Shown here piece after piece: positions 11,151-25,277 of a stretch of 64,000 nt of DNA; within the stretch, counting starts at the first letter, position 1; the number at the start of each line of letters is the position of its first letter. The position numbers and the translations under genes are program-made. The DNA comes from Drosophila persimilis. Lineage: Eukaryota; Arthropoda; Insecta; Diptera; Drosophilidae. Under the pieces are notes generated by a model. That model did not search any database. It was not told where the DNA came from and was given only the letters and a program-made list of their open reading frames with translations. The stretch is taken from NCBI RefSeq assembly GCF_003286085.1, contig NW_020825294.1, forward strand, positions 7,254,001 through 7,318,000. The letters are read 5' to 3'.

Positions 11151-14100
11151 ACTGTTTTGCTGCTGAATGCAATTTAGCGTAAAAAATAGTTTTTCTCTTT
11201 TTTTTAGCCCAGTTTTAGCCCAGAGCTATCTGTGCACTCCATGAATGCAATTCGGATTCTTTATGGCATTTTATGAGTGTAGCAAAATATTCTAGTCAGA
11301 TAATTGTGGCTTTCTTGTGGCAATGGAAATTGCCTTTCAATCTGGGAAACCTCTCAACAGTCGAGTAAATGACCTTAGAAGAGTCTCGAAATAGGTCCGA
11401 TTGGCTCCATCACAATAAAATCAGCGAGAATGCCCCAAAGCCTAAGTAACAGAAATTGTTTTTCCCCGGAAAAACAGGAGAAAGCCCCACAACAATAGGA
11501 GCAGAAACAATCACAGAAATTGGTAAGACTAATAACATTATTGAGTAGAAATCGCAGACGCAGACACCCGAAGGCATTTCAAAGCAATTTACTTGTGTGT
11601 TCGTTCCTAGAAAGAGCTATGAAGGACGAAAAAATAATCAAAATCAATTGAAATGCTTTCACTGGAATAAAGAGACACCATTCGACCAGACCTTTGGGGC
11701 TTAGCAACGTTTCATTTTCTTATCGCTCGCTTTAATGCGATTTTAATTAGAAAAGAAAACTTTGTTTTTCGGTCCGATTCCTTTGCTTGATTTCGATCCC
11801 CGAAATCTAATTGGCAGCACTTTTAATGCTTGACTTCCCCGTAAACGAAAAACAGGCCATAAAGGTTGCTACGAGTAACCTTCTCCTTGAAGCTCATTCC
11901 GGTTGCCATCTGTCAAATTATAGTGAAAGGTCGAGCCGACATTAACAGAATCAGCTAAGGAGCAAGGCCCGTCTCGCAGTCAATGGCTCCCTTTATCGAT
12001 GTGAAATTATAGGGATAGAACGAGAACTCTCCCAGGAAAAAATGGAAAAATATTGCTGCAAACACATGTAATTTATTTATGTATATTTTTTACCATTTTT
12101 AACATGGCCAACAGTGCAATTTGACTCGCTGCCAGACGCCAGCAACATGTGTGGTTTATGATTGTCAGCCAGGGATCCTCCCTGCATATGTACATACATA
12201 TGTACATATATGTATATAAGGGGATAGGGATGTTCTTGTATCCTTCAGGCCCAAGGAAAAAAAAAACACTGTAAAGTGCCATTTCAGGCACTTTTTTCTG
12301 GAAATATTTTGTTTGTTCTCTACATTTTTATTGTGACCATTGAAAGTTGAATTTAAAAGTTTTTCAACGAATAAAGTTAATCTTGTTGATGTTGTCATGT
12401 TGGCTGTTAAATCAATATTTTCCGTGTAAATGGATAAATTTGTTAATTATCTTGTGCTGATGAGAATACATATACTCGTACATATATGATAAGTGACAGT
12501 TCGAGGATACTCTCGGGCATTGTGCTCCTGTCATTGGTAGTTCTCCTGTCAGCTTATCCCCTGCATTATGCAAATAGCCCCCGGTCTTATGCTATTATTT
12601 TACCATCGGTAAACACCCTGAGCACCAGCAAATTCTGTTTGATACCTTGTGACAGGCTTTGGCGGCATAATGTCAGGTTATCTAGAGCCTTGGGGCTCAC
12701 CTCTAATTAGCTGTGTAATTACTGCATTTGAATGGAGTGCCCTGGGGAAGTTTTAAATCAACTTTGCTTGACATTCCAGACTATATTCTGTATATTCACA
12801 CTACAAATGGCACTCAAACGACTTCACATCAGTCTTTTCGCCCGCACATTTACTGCTCAATTTAACTGCTCAAACGTGCCATAAAAAGCTGTCATCCCGA
12901 GGCTCTACCCATCCTCATTCCCTGCCTCCTTTATGATTGATGGAAGGCGGCCAGGAATTGATTTCAGCCATGTGACTGCAAATTATCTCCGCTTGATTGG
13001 TTGATCTTTTTCCTTTTGTCAATCACAGACAGCACTCCGACTCCCACGTAAAAAAATACTTTGAAAACTTCAATTCCATGGTTTATTTTGGTTCACACAT
13101 TAAACACATTACTGGTCGACCTTCACTTTGGAATAATGACTGTAATTACGAGGCAGACACTTAATTATAAATGCATTTATGCGCAATAGTGTCAAAATTA
13201 TTTACAGCCTTGCCTTTGCTGCAGCATAAATAATACCATTAATGAGGCGCATAAATATTGCGGCAGATAATTAAAATATGTCAAGGCATTGGTTAAGAAA
13301 ATAAATAAAATTGTAACAGGGGGTTCGCTTCCAACTTTTGAAGGATATTTTCAATGAAAAAATTTATTACGCAATGATTCCTTAACATTTCTAAAATGAG
13401 GAGCACTGAATGAAGACGCTTATCCTGGAAGACCTATTTGCTCGGAGATACCTTCCTTTCCTTCTTACACCTCTCTCCACAACTCCAGATTACCTTCAAC
13501 ACATGTTTTTCCACACCTAAGTCGCCGGCAATTTCCGTTTAGAATAATTGATGCAATCAAATTAAAATTAGTACTTTATTATCGTATTACAGGGTATTTA
13601 TTACCGTTTTACCTTTCACACCTGTTCCAATACATTTCGCAATTGCAAATTACGTGTCCGTATAAATTGTTTATAACATTAACGTTTCCTATTTAAAATG
13701 CATTTTAATTCCTCGCAAGGACAATGACAGAGCCCCCTCGTACGGACTTGGCCCCACATTGGTGACAGGCAGAAGCAAAAAGAAAGAACAGAAAAAGGAT
13801 TCAAAGAACTGGACCAAATTATACAGCGTTCTGTGCTGTCGGGACCTGCTGAACATGGCAACGAGAGTTGCATTGCAATTGAATTAATTAATTTTTAAAT
13901 GCTACCCGGGCATGCGGCCCTTCCTCTGTCTCTTACATGCACATTTATTGGTTTTTTGCGCGTGTGAACAGTACCACATACCAATTAAATAAAAAATAAA
14001 AGAAAATGAATTGCGCACTTCGGGCTTGGACACACCTTGTCGTGCTGTTAACGATGGTTTTTTTTTTTACCATACCATTGAAATGCAGTACTGAAATTCG

Positions 14101-17100
14101 CGGACCCGCTAAATAGACAAGCTAATATTAACAAATATTTAGTCAGCACAGAAGTTTAAGTTTGAAAATAGTATTTCTTTAGTTTGGATCTTTTATCATC
14201 ACATGGGATGGGTACACTAGGGTTAAGATGTATTGAAGGTCTTGAGCTGAAAGATACATTGCTAGTGGCACAATCCTTATAATAATTTTTGTCTGAATTA
14301 TTTTTTTTTTTAGCTAGTCAAATTTAGGCATTTAGCTTACAGATTTTCCAACAATTAAACTGAATTAGATGCATAAATCACCCAAGGTAAATCACAAAAA
14401 ATGACAGGAATGTTCCTGGGAAATTGGAAGTGTAACTCCAGGCGGAAATTATGTTTTCTCTCGTTCTTAGTCTAGCCATCTATCCATCAATCTCTAATGC
14501 TGGTCTTTGACTTATTTATGAGGCAAGCACACAGCTTAAGGCACCAATCTGAATCTCTGAAGCTCTCTGGCAAAAAGCAGTGCCTGAGAGATTCCATCTC
14601 AGGTGAATGGCGATGATGCTGGGGATTGCTTGCATACCAAATACGATGTGTGCTGGTAAAATATTCATTGCTATTCGACACTTAAATAGCATATGGAAAA
14701 ATTTTCTAGGATATCAACGATGAATAAATATCATTTAGCAGCAATTTTAATGGTGGCAAAAAAAAAAAAACACACTTATTATTCTGTCACATTTCCATTG
14801 GGGAGTCACGTGTTCATAGAATCACTGAAAGTATACTTTAATTGAGCTTACCAGTCAAATTGCTCAATAAACTTGACCAACAGAAATTAATTAAATATAT
14901 TTCGCAGAGAAAGGGTCTTCATTTTCAGCAGCTCCAGAAGTGTCTGGCTATGTCGGTGGCCCTGGCTTTGGCCCTGTCGAAACTGCGAGTGCAATGCAGA
15001 TAAACGAAGCTAATTACCAAAAATGTAAAAGTTCTGAAGTCGCTCTTCAGCTGCGTTTCGCCACGTTCCAGTGCAGGCGAAACAAACTTTGTCTAGGCTC
15101 CAGCGATTGCCCCCCCTCCCCTGGTATGGGGCTCCTTTTCCATCCATTCATAATCATAATCATCCTCGACGGCGCGACGGAACTTGTTAATTTTTGTCGG
15201 CAACTTGTCGGAAAGTAGATTATCTAAATGATGTTAATAAAATGTTTACGAAGGCTCTATGATATGACCTGTACATGCCTGGCAACATTACAGAAAAAAA
15301 GTGGTCTGAAAAGTAGACATTTATTCTATCCAAGGTTCTCTTCTTTATTGGTTTATCTGGATGTTTGTGAAATATTTAGTATGTAGCGACAAATATGTGC
15401 ACTCTATGTTCTTCAGTCCCGCAAAAGACTTACCTCGCTATTCAAAAGACGCAATTTTAGATTTTTTTATGCATCTCAACCCCGCACTAATTATAGCCAA
15501 ACTTTGGTTCTTTCGGGCTCAAGGAAAAGCTCATTAAAATCACCCAAGACTTGCATTAAGCGGACCTGCATTACCTTTTTTGTCTCTGTCAAACGACAAA
15601 GTTTAAGCGCCGAAAACTTGCAAAAAACTTCAGACGTGGCAGGCCTGCTGCCACAACGAAGGGAGCAAAACCAGGACGGGTGAAGAAGGGACATTTCACT
15701 ATGACTAGGGCCAGCAGCAGCTGTACAGGATCCTTAAGCGAAGAACTGCTAAAAGTTTCAAACGTAGTCTGATGTCTTCCACGGGCATCCATCCAGCCGG
15801 AGGGATACACACACCGAAGCTCTCTCACATGCTTGTGGTAATTCCCAGTGACGAAAAATTCCCAAGGCAGTTGTAAAATTATGCTAATTTTTTTAGTAGC
15901 AACAAAGCAACTAAAGAAGCTGCTTCTGGCGACGGGTTTTGAATTTTTGTAAAAACAAAATAATAAAAATTTCATGACTGCATTACAATTCAATTACATT
16001 ACCTCAAAAAAATGACAAAAGGCAACCAAGAAGTCGAGGGACTCGACCATTAAATACCTGCTATTCAGTAGAAATGAATGAGGATCTACAAAAATAAAGG
16101 TATTGGAGGCTTTTCATAAGCTCTATATAAATATAGATCACCATCAACATCTTACAGGAATTTGTACTTCTACTACTAGGTATATTTATATATAAATTTA
16201 TATTTTTTTGTGATCAAAAATAAATTAAAGTTATTAGACTATTAGTTATTGGTATCAATCATGAATTTATAAAAATTTGCGTATGGAATCTGAAGTGCTT
16301 TCTGCGCTCCCAAATACATTGCGAATGCAATTACATATATACCCTTTCATACCCTTTTTATACGTTGAGTACCAGGTATAAAAAGTGTGCCACATTTTTC
16401 AAAAACATTGGTAAGGGCCGTAGCAGGTGTTGTATCTTCCGCTTAAAGCTGTTTCCTTTCCTTTAGAGTCTTCATTCTGTTAGTCCTCTTATGGCTGACA
16501 CTGTGTTCTTTTGGTCAACAAAGTTTCGAGAGCTCTTAGCCTTTGGCGTGTAAGGTACGAAACGTGTCCCTGGCACGTGACAGTGCGGTTGGTCAGCGAA
16601 ACTCATGGACTTGGGTGTCCCTGGACTTGAGTGCACATAAGCCTTAAAGCTGTCAATACTCCTCCAGCCAAAGGGATGCATACTCAGTAATCTTAGTGTT
16701 TGAAAACTTTTACCCATGGTGTCAACGCGAGGACCAACTAGAACAGTTTGAAGGGCTCCTTATCTGGATGCTTATCCGTAGGGTCTCAATAGCAGTTTAT
16801 ACATTGCCATTGCGTTGTAATTTCGACTGCACAAGGAGAACATTTTGCAACAAACTTTTGCCATATCCCCACCCGCTTGGGGCGAAGAACATTTTTGTTG
16901 AATTTTTTCCCCCCTGCTGCTAAGGAAAGTTATTTGTTGCAAGAGCTTTTTGCATTTTCATTAAATTATTGGGTAAACTCATCGCCTGCCATCGCCGCCA
17001 GGACTAAGCCACACCCAACGTTCGGCAAGCAATACAATCAGGCGATTGCTCGACATCAAGAAAATGTGTTTTCTTCTTGCCATTAGCATTAATATTTCAA

Positions 17101-19428
17101 TGCCTTCGGTTGCTGTACCTCTCTGCGCCTTCCAGTGCCCTCTGTCACGGGCTGTGCAAATTTTTGAGCTATGCGATGGCGTTTTCGGGTAGCGTAACAA
17201 CCAACATTTCTGTACTTGTCAGCTGCTGCCACATGTACGTGTTGTTATTGTGGCAGGACCAGAAGTAGTAGCACAAACAGTACACACTCCACATCTTCTC
17301 GGCAGCACTTGTTTCAAAAACAAGTTCCGGATCGGCCTTTTGTACTCTGTAATAGAAAGGAATTATGCCAAGAAAGAATGATCTCAATCTGACAACTTTA
17401 AGGGGTAGAACACAAGGTACAATATCTACTCCCACTTACAACTATTAAGTTTTATAGTTTTACAATAATGAGTATCTACTGCTGGGGGATTCCAAAAGAT
17501 AGTTTTAGGCCTAGAGCAATAGAATAGTAGACTGATTACCGGGTATCCCATAGTCCACATGTTACACTTGTTGTTCCTGCTTTATTTTTATTTTGTTGTA
17601 CCCCATGGAGGTGTGTAGGTTGGGACTGGGACCCTACTGGGTCTGGGTTATAAATTTACATGCATAGTTATAGTAGTTTTTTCTCTGCCCCTACCCGAAA
17701 GGCGTATGGCAGCGTCAGTGGCAGTGGCACAGCTGAAGGGAATTACTTACTTGCCATTGTTGTTTTTGCAATTGTTGCTGCTGAGTATGTACAAACTTTT
17801 TCTGAATTTATTATGAGTGCTGTAGTTGCTGCTGTATAAAATATTGTTATTAATTTATAAAACTGCTACCAGCCCTCTTCAAGTACATTTGAAATATATT
17901 TGCTTTAAGCTTAATGCTTTTCTGCTTTTATTTCCGGGAATTTTAATTTCATTTGTGCTCATTTCCATTTCCGTTCTGAGCTAGAGAACTTAATTGACAT
18001 TCTATTTCCATCAGGCAAACAGGATGCCGCGATGGCTAATCGAGAAATCCTGCCATGAGGTGGTGTCTATTCAGTATTCAGGGTAAAACAAGATTGCCAA
18101 CACCTTAAGAAGGTTTTCTCTGAAGCCTGACTGATGGAAAAATTGAGAGCCCAGCGATAAGCCCTTAAACGAGTTGCAGCCCACAATCTTGGCAAATGGA
18201 TCTGAGCCCTGGCTCATGTTTACAGATTTTAATCTAAAGTGCGAACTCATTTTCCATTTTACACTTCAATGCTGTAAGCACACACACACACTTGCTTCAT
18301 TATACAAGTTTACAGACAGCTGCCTTGTAAGAGCTTCGTTGCAACAAATTCCATATAAAGGAAAAGTTTCTTGGGGAAGCGGAGGGGGAGGGACAGGACT
18401 GCAATGCGTGACATTACCTTTGTCTAAAATGCTGATCCCCCTCTTGCGATTCCCTGACTCCTACTTGCAATTTGCATAAGCCAACCAGTAAGAAATTGTA
18501 GTCAGCTCCAATCAATTACAAATTAACTACATTCCGAGAGACCTCCGGAGTAGTGGATGCAGTAGCCAGAGAATTTCTCATTTCCGTTCCGAATATTACC
18601 CCCTTTTTTCTGATGGAAAACGTTGGAGTAAAGCGAAAGACAAGACAATTTCTCAATCAGAAAAAGAGAAAATATTTATGGGAAAATAATTTCCATCTTC
18701 AATTTCCTTCGAATTTATTTCTAATAAATCAATTGTTTTTAACGAACCAGGTCAAGCTATTGGAATTTTGTATCAGCAAAAGGAAATTACGAATGAAATT
18801 AGATAAAGCGGAACACGGAGCTCAGCTCAAAAGCATTCCCTAAACGCGGGACTACAAAAAATTGTCTCAGACAAAATGACATTATATATTGATGAGTGTC
18901 CTTAATTCTAGGCCGCTCTAGCGCCTGGGAATTTCTTACGAGGCGTCCTTTTATCAGCGTTTCCAGTGGATCCCAACGAGAATCTCCTTCTCAGAAGATC
19001 TGGTATACTTATCATCTAAAAGATCTTTTTTTCCACATATTAGGCTTAAGTACAAAATGCGCTAGAGACCACAACTGTTATGCTACTGCCAGAAGTTTCT
19101 CAGCCTGGGGACCCCTTTAATTCCGGCTCTTTTGATATCAAAATTAAATTTACTTAGATTAAAGTACAATAGAAATGTTCCACGGCGTTAAGTATAAACT
19201 TAAAATTATATATATAATGTAACCAGTTCGTCGAATTTTTTCTAAATAAATGTTATTTCATCAACTTAAAAAAGGCAAGAAAAAAAAAATTAAAGATTCG
19301 ATGGATATTTTAAAGAATGCAAACGTACAACTTTCAGGCATATTTTCCTTAGTTAAACTTGACTTGGCAGACACTATTCTTTTCTGTACCTTCAGCTTAG
19401 AACTATCGTCAAAGCTTTCTTCTTTCTT
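11151..19428. other. long non-coding stretch
   Basis: About 8.3 kb with no supportable gene. It is AT-rich with short overlapping ORFs on both strands. An alternating TA/CA palindromic patch sits at about 12186-12219. At 16340-16382 a short TATACCC.../GGTATA pair may be a remnant DINE end. Some segments (for example 14940-15190 and 17700-17830) are GC-richer but lack splice signals or family motifs. Confidence 0.45.
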
Positions 19429-19553
19429 CTAGCAACATCCTCGCATATGTTCCAAAAGGTCAGTATTCGAGCTGCTTTTTTTCACCCAGCGGCACTCGTA
19501 AGGACGTTCGAGTATGAGTACAATGAACATGTTTATGCAGCTAAGACCTTGGC
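19429..19553 (-). pseudogene. relics of further C2H2 zinc fingers
   Basis: Beyond the TAG at 19554-19556 of the ZAD gene, other frames still show finger-like pieces. One is a TGxKP-like linker followed by FQCTQC that continues past the stop into an LHKHVH stretch interrupted by TAG. The next is a PYEC...LLEHM piece ending at a TAG near 19429. The pieces sit in different frames, so the original finger array has been broken by frameshift and nonsense changes. A near-duplicate CGAACGTCC pair at about 19583-19602 marks one break. Confidence 0.6.
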
Positions 19554-20869
19554 CTACAGTTTGCGTCGCACTGCGTGCACTGGAATGGACGTTCGCCGGA
19601 CGTTCGTTGAGTGATGACAAGTGTGCTTATCCAGGCTTCTTTTGAGCAAAAATATTCTACCGCACTCCTGGCACGTTAAATTCAGTTTTCTGGTTTGGGA
19701 TAAAATACAGGTTAAGAAGAAACCCCATTAGGTGAAAGGATGAACTTACTTTGACAATGATTTGGTCTTCTTGGTGTGACTTGAGATATTAGTGTCAAGG
19801 TCGTTGCTGTTGTGAATAAAAAACTATTTAATGTCTATTTAATCATTCGATATGATTGAAAACGTACATCTTTGGCAACGGTGGACTTCTTGAGCGACTA
19901 GAGGTATCGTGGCTGGAAAGCACTTCCAAATCACTCTCCACCGACTCTGGCTTCCTCTTTTTCGGTAACGGACTACGATTAATTGTGTTCTTAATTCCAA
20001 GAGGTCTCGTGTTGCTGATTTGTTGGGAAAACTAGCATTGATTCGGGTTCGCAGGCATATTATGTACTCACAGTTCGAACGTCTGCTTGTTCTTGTGACT
20101 GGTTTCATGTCTATTTAGATGGCACTGAGACATGACTCCTTTGCCACACAAATCAGGGAACGGCAACTTGCCACAGTGACGACTGGGGGACAATATTAAT
20201 TATAGATTATGTATAAGCTCTGCTTAGTACTACTTACCTCGGAATCTTAATGGCTTTATTCGGTTGCTTGCGAGCCTCTGCTTCTGCCAACTGAGCCAGC
20301 TTGTGCATCTGCTCCATTTTGTTTATGTCATGGGTATCCATTGAAACGCTCATCTGCAGACGGTTTTGGTCATCAGCGAAGTTCCTTAGAGGATTCCTCA
20401 ATGTGTAAGTGCCTTCTTCATTGTCAATTTCAACCGCCTCGTCCGCCGTCTCGGGCAACGTAGCATTATCGAGCACCGCCTCAATCTCGGGCCTTTCATT
20501 TGTACGCATGCGATCCTCCTCTTCATAGATGTTTTCGATAGTGTATGTTTCTTCATCTCCCGATACGCTTGATAGCACTAGACTATAATGTTTTTGTTTC
20601 GTATTGTTTAGAAAGAGTTGTTGATAATTTGCAAAGCTTTTGTCCAATAACAACTTATATCCATATGCAGTCTGGACTCCATGAATGCAGTAGGGACAAA
20701 TAAACTGCGGCATAGAGTCCCCGCGTACCACAGAATGCTCAGGTGCGAGCTTGCTGATGACACAGGCGGGGCTGCTTTCATATATGTTCAATCTGAGATC
20801 GGAGATTTCGGCGAATATGTCCACCAGAGGAGCGGAACCATCCAGGCACACGCGGCTCACGTACTCCAT
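19554..20869 (-). CDS. ZAD-C2H2 zinc-finger protein, five exons, truncated and decaying
   Basis: Exons read on the minus strand: 20869-20238, 20182-20072, 20014-19868, 19806-19750 and 19689-19554. All introns are 43-60 bp with GT/AG ends and consistent phase, giving 360 residues. The N-terminus matches a ZAD (zinc-finger-associated domain, a dimerisation module of insect nuclear factors): RVCLDG at 6-11, C58-P-Y-C61, then AYGYKLLLDKS. The first zinc cysteine is replaced by Ser5 (AGC for TGC). An acidic linker follows. Exon 2 has a finger with C-x12-H-x3-H spacing whose first Cys appears to be Pro. Exon 3 has a basic KKRK patch. Exon 5 carries one intact finger (CQEC...H...H) and then runs into TAG, with finger relics beyond. 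Normally such proteins bind DNA in the nucleus; loss of ligands and fingers suggests weak or lost function. Confidence 0.72.
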
Positions 20870-21266
20870 TTTTCACTTTTTTTTTAACTCGCCTCAATCT
20901 AATTCTTTGTAAACTTCGGCGTCCATCCACGCGTCGATTTTCGATAACAAGCCATGTTCTTAGCTGTGAGCTTTAAAGGGTTAATCGGGGGCATGTAGAT
21001 TGCAAAAACCTAATGTCACCTTTAAAGGGTTAAATTCTGCTGATTTTGCCCATTTAAATTGCATAAAATACAACTTTTAAGTCTTTTTGATTTTTTATGA
21101 AAATAGCATAAACTAAGTGTAACATTTCTGCGAGTTTTTGTACAGTATTTTGTGGATGATTTTTGTACCGCTCAAAATCCACGCGCACTTTTCCAACCAA
21201 AACCAAACAGGCTGGCATCACCACGGGAGTCAGCTGATTATAATAATAATAGTGTGGAAGTGATCA
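20870..21266. promoter_or_regulatory. divergent intergenic region
   Basis: About 400 bp separates the head-to-head ZAD gene (-) and the small gene at 21267 (+), so it probably holds both promoters. It contains two direct copies of TTTAAAGGGTTAA (about 20970-20982 and 21023-21035). I see no TATA box in the expected place for either gene. Confidence 0.4.
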
Positions 21267-21561
21267 ATGTCTCAGTGTTTCATCAGTGGTATCAATGGAT
21301 TTTCATGCAAAGTGAAGTGGAAGACTTGGAACTTGAACGACTTGAAAGCGCCACCACAACTAAATACCAGCGGTGAGATTACAAGGCGGTTTGTCCGAGG
21401 CTCCATCGAGCTGGTCATTCCCACAGGTTCGTGTGACCGCGACAGTCATTTCCAATAGATTAACAATCCACTCATAAATTTTATTTATAGCCAACTTCCC
21501 ACCGGAGGTGGTTAAGTCTTTGCCCGAATTCCTGCTCCCAAGCGTCTGGGCGTTCCACTGA
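21267..21561 (+). CDS. small unrecognised two-exon gene (21267-21426, 21491-21561)
   Basis: Unknown protein of 76 residues. The ATG at 21267 has the context ATCAATG, close to the fly consensus. The first exon ends CCCACAG before GTTCGTG, a weak donor. A 64 bp intron ends ATTTTATTTATAG, a good acceptor. Splicing joins the frame cleanly into NFPPEVVKSLPEFLLPSVW and a TGA at 21559-21561. Read unspliced, the ORF soon stops at 21456. No signal peptide or membrane segment is visible; the first half is Lys/Trp-rich. It is divergent to the ZAD gene. A good GTAAGT donor at 21571 just after the stop leaves open that this is the start of a longer gene whose frame is now interrupted. Confidence 0.45.
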
Positions 21562-24500
21562 GATCTGTATGGTAAGTTACTTAAGATCGGCACAAACAGG
21601 AGCAAACCGCCATCAATATGGAGGCTTTCGTTTGACACAAGCCATTTGTCAACTCATTATTGGCCCTACTCTTTAAGTTTGCCAATTTCGTCTTTTTTGG
21701 CGGGAGATCACAACCCTGACCGCAGCGGTCAATGCATGGTCCATGCCGTCGACCTGTCAGTTGCACTAATTAAACCGCATTGCGCTTCTCTCAGCAGGCC
21801 TTGCAGCGTCCTTTATTGGTAAACGTAAGCGAAAATACAAAAAAAAAAAACACAATAGTGTCAGCAGCTTTTGAGGATGAAGTATCGAATGTTCGAATAC
21901 TCTGTACAAAGATCAGCTGCAATTTAAGGAGTATTGAGTACTTAAATTCATAAAATTCACATTTTTATTCTCAGTGTTGATGTTTCACCAATAAGCTTCT
22001 CTCGTTTCACTCGATTTTTCTTTTTTAGTTCTCATTCATTTCATGACAAGAACTCCCTTAGGTACCTTGAGCTGAATCTGATATTGAAATTACCCTCAGG
22101 CAAGAGTATGAAAAACAATTATCCGTTAAATGACTTTTAATGAATTTCATTCGATGGTTTATTATTCTTTTTTTTTAAGCCCGTCCTGTCAGGTAGGGGG
22201 TACTTTTTTGTTACATAAAGGTGGAATTTCATTTAAAATGCAATCCCCAATCAGCAAGAGTGACCCAACCGAAGTTCAGGGCCCACTAAGCCGAACCCTG
22301 AGGAGTTATCTACCACTATACGACGGGCCCCGAGTCCTAAAATACATATAAAACTCGTGCAATCACAGCTTGAGATTCCAGTCGAAATAAAAGGGTCAAC
22401 ATTGTGATTTTATGTACGGATACGAGCCCTGGTAGCCGTTTCCCTTTCTTTCTGCACTTGCCATCCCGGACGGATGAGGGCTTTTGACCAACGAACTATA
22501 TCTTAGCGCAGAAGCACACACACAGTGAAGTGCAACATGATATGTTAACATAGCAATCGAAATCCCAAGTATTTGAAATGCTCTGGTGCGTAAAGATGGT
22601 GGACCAACACTCCCCACAAGATGTACATCCCACATAGTCCGACCCCTTTCGACGGCATCCATCTTTCAACCTTGCTCTTAGAGTCAGTCATGGTGGATTA
22701 AGCATTTGAAATTGGATTAGACATAGACCACCCCGCATTACCGCTCGCTCTCTTTCAAACAACTTCAATTTGCATGTGCTGGTTATACTGTTATCTAAGC
22801 CAACCCACTGACATGTCATTTCCAAGGATTATACAGCTGTAAGCCCCACTCTGAGGCCGCACTGTAGCTGCATCACTTGGGATCTAGTTAGGTAAATACT
22901 CGCTCTATTGCTCTATTGCTGCCTCTTAAGATCGATTCTGTGATTTGTGGCCCATCCTGAAAGTATTTCAAGCTGCAGATGCAACATTAAGCAATTTTTC
23001 TTCAGGGGGAGGACTCGTATGTAGCACACATTTCATCCAAGATGTTGCTAATGGAACGCAGAACTAAAAGTAAGACACAAATATAAGAACTTTTGCTCTT
23101 TCTTTTACCTTGAAATTTAAAAAATTCCCTGTGTCGTGAATGAATTTTAAAATGTATGTAAAAAAACAAAAAACGTTAACAAAAGCAAACTTAAGGAAAC
23201 TGCCAGCCCACGCATCGATAGCCACATGAGAGCAAACATTATCGCAGATAAAGGAGTAGTAATTGAGGAATCTGATCGGAGCTGAGAGCGTGGCACGAGA
23301 TGAAAGCATATATATTTGAGTTTATGCGCTATTTGTACAACACATTGTTGTTTGGAATATTATATCCAAATGAAATCCTTTATCATTTGAAATCTTGAAA
23401 TGACCGAAAGACACTTCGCGTATGTTGAATCGTGTTGTAACAGGATACACAATAAATTTCCCTATGTTATAACATTTTTCGAGCTCTGTTAAGGCTTGGG
23501 AGCCTTCACACAGATTTTAAAATATCCCCCGAAGCGGACCCTCTTCGGTCAGTACGTCGTGGTTTCTATAAGAGTGCGGCTTTGGGAGCGGATATATCAG
23601 AACCCTTTTATTAAGTGAACTAATTGAATGGGAAGTTCAAATAAAATATTCCAACAATAAATTACGAAAAATCTACGAAAAGTACACAAATAATGATTTA
23701 AAACCATTCAATAGTTAGAATTCAATTTTTTTATTGGGACAAAATGTCAATGAGAAATTATCAAGAAATCAGTATTATTTAAGCCTTAATCAGTTCCCTG
23801 CATAATCTTAAAAGAAAGTGAGTATGAAATCTTAATTTTTCATATAGCAATTGATGTGAGCCGAGAATTCGACAGCCAAAGCTCTGTCCGAGAATATTTT
23901 CTTTGACAGCTAATTGTATTTATTGAATATCGAATACAGATGTCAGGAAGAGTATTTTTCTATATAAATTTCCAACGAATGGAACGACCAATAAGATATA
24001 TTCATTTATAATCAAGTAAAATCATCATAGGTTTTTGTTTAAATTATTTTAAAAGCTTAATATCATTCATCTCATGGATTGCTTTTGATACGATTTCAGT
24101 ATATCATAGATATTCCCCTTATACAAATCCCCGAAACTCATTAATTCAAAAAAAAAAAATATAAGCGTTCTACTACCAATTCTCAATCTATTCCATGGAT
24201 ATGCCCTGGATATTTCCATATACGATATTTCCATATTTCCATCTGCACCGATCCCAGATGCATTTGCATAAACACATCCGCCAGGGCGGAAAAACTCATC
24301 ATCAATTTGTCAATTGTCTTGGGAATGCAGTTGCGCACATTCTGGCCAAAGAGACTGATGATGATGCCAAAATACTTTCAGACTTTGAGCCGATTTTCTA
24401 GACTTTTTTTTACGGCTGCCATAAAAAGTGACGGATAAGAAATTTGCATCGCCTTGGGCTTGGGTTTTATTGCGGTTGCCTGGTCGTGGGCCTGGTCGAT

Positions 24501-24973
24501 GCGGTGATTCTAATAAATTATCTGATACAACAACAATTTAAAAGTCATTAAATATAATTTGTTGTCGCTGGCATTCTACTAATTTCAGGAGGTACCACAT
24601 TTATGGGTGGTCACATAATTTACAGCTGACCCAAATTTTTTATGGTCAAGAATCGAGAGGAAAGTAATTTAATTTCGGTTTCTTTTTGCGCCACTTTTAT
24701 GACACCCACAGAGCCTTGGCTCTGACACTTTTCTTGTCGATTTTTTATTTCATTTTTTCAGTTTAGTACCCTATTTTTGTGTATTAGAAAGGTATAATGT
24801 ACTTGTGAAAGTACATATATGCAACAGGAGAGAAGATTAGGTATCGATCGCAAAGTGCTTCTATCTGATGGCAGAATAAGGAACGCACATTCCCAGGCGA
24901 TCCCGTTCGATCCTAATTTCGGAAGCCTATGTCAATCCTTCTAGATACAACCGATCTACGTACAAAGAGCATA
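21562..24973. other. non-coding stretch
   Basis: No supportable gene. A CATATAAAA TATA-like motif occurs near 22344 with an ATCACAG initiator-like sequence about 20 bp on, but no coding exon follows. The rest is AT-rich with overlapping short ORFs. Confidence 0.45.
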
Positions 24974-25277
24974 CACTCCCCGACACTTGAATACGACATA
25001 CTAAAATGTACACTTTAGGCACCAATATTTCCGGCACAAGCCATAGAAAACGGTGAATTTGAATTTTCCTCAAATCTCTATTCAATTTAGCATAAACTAA
25101 AAAAAAAATACTAGCAATATTCATCAAAGTAGATTGAGAAAAAAAATTTAATTGACATAACTCAAATTTCCGCTCCCAAAAAATGCGACACTTGAATACG
25201 ACATTCACATTGAAAAATTTTTTATTTTGGATGTGGTCGCGACCGGACATTGAATAAATTCTCAAAAATCAATTAGG

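Noticed and set aside
22344..22375. TATA plus initiator-like pair
   Set aside because: No coding exon or good ORF follows within several hundred bases.
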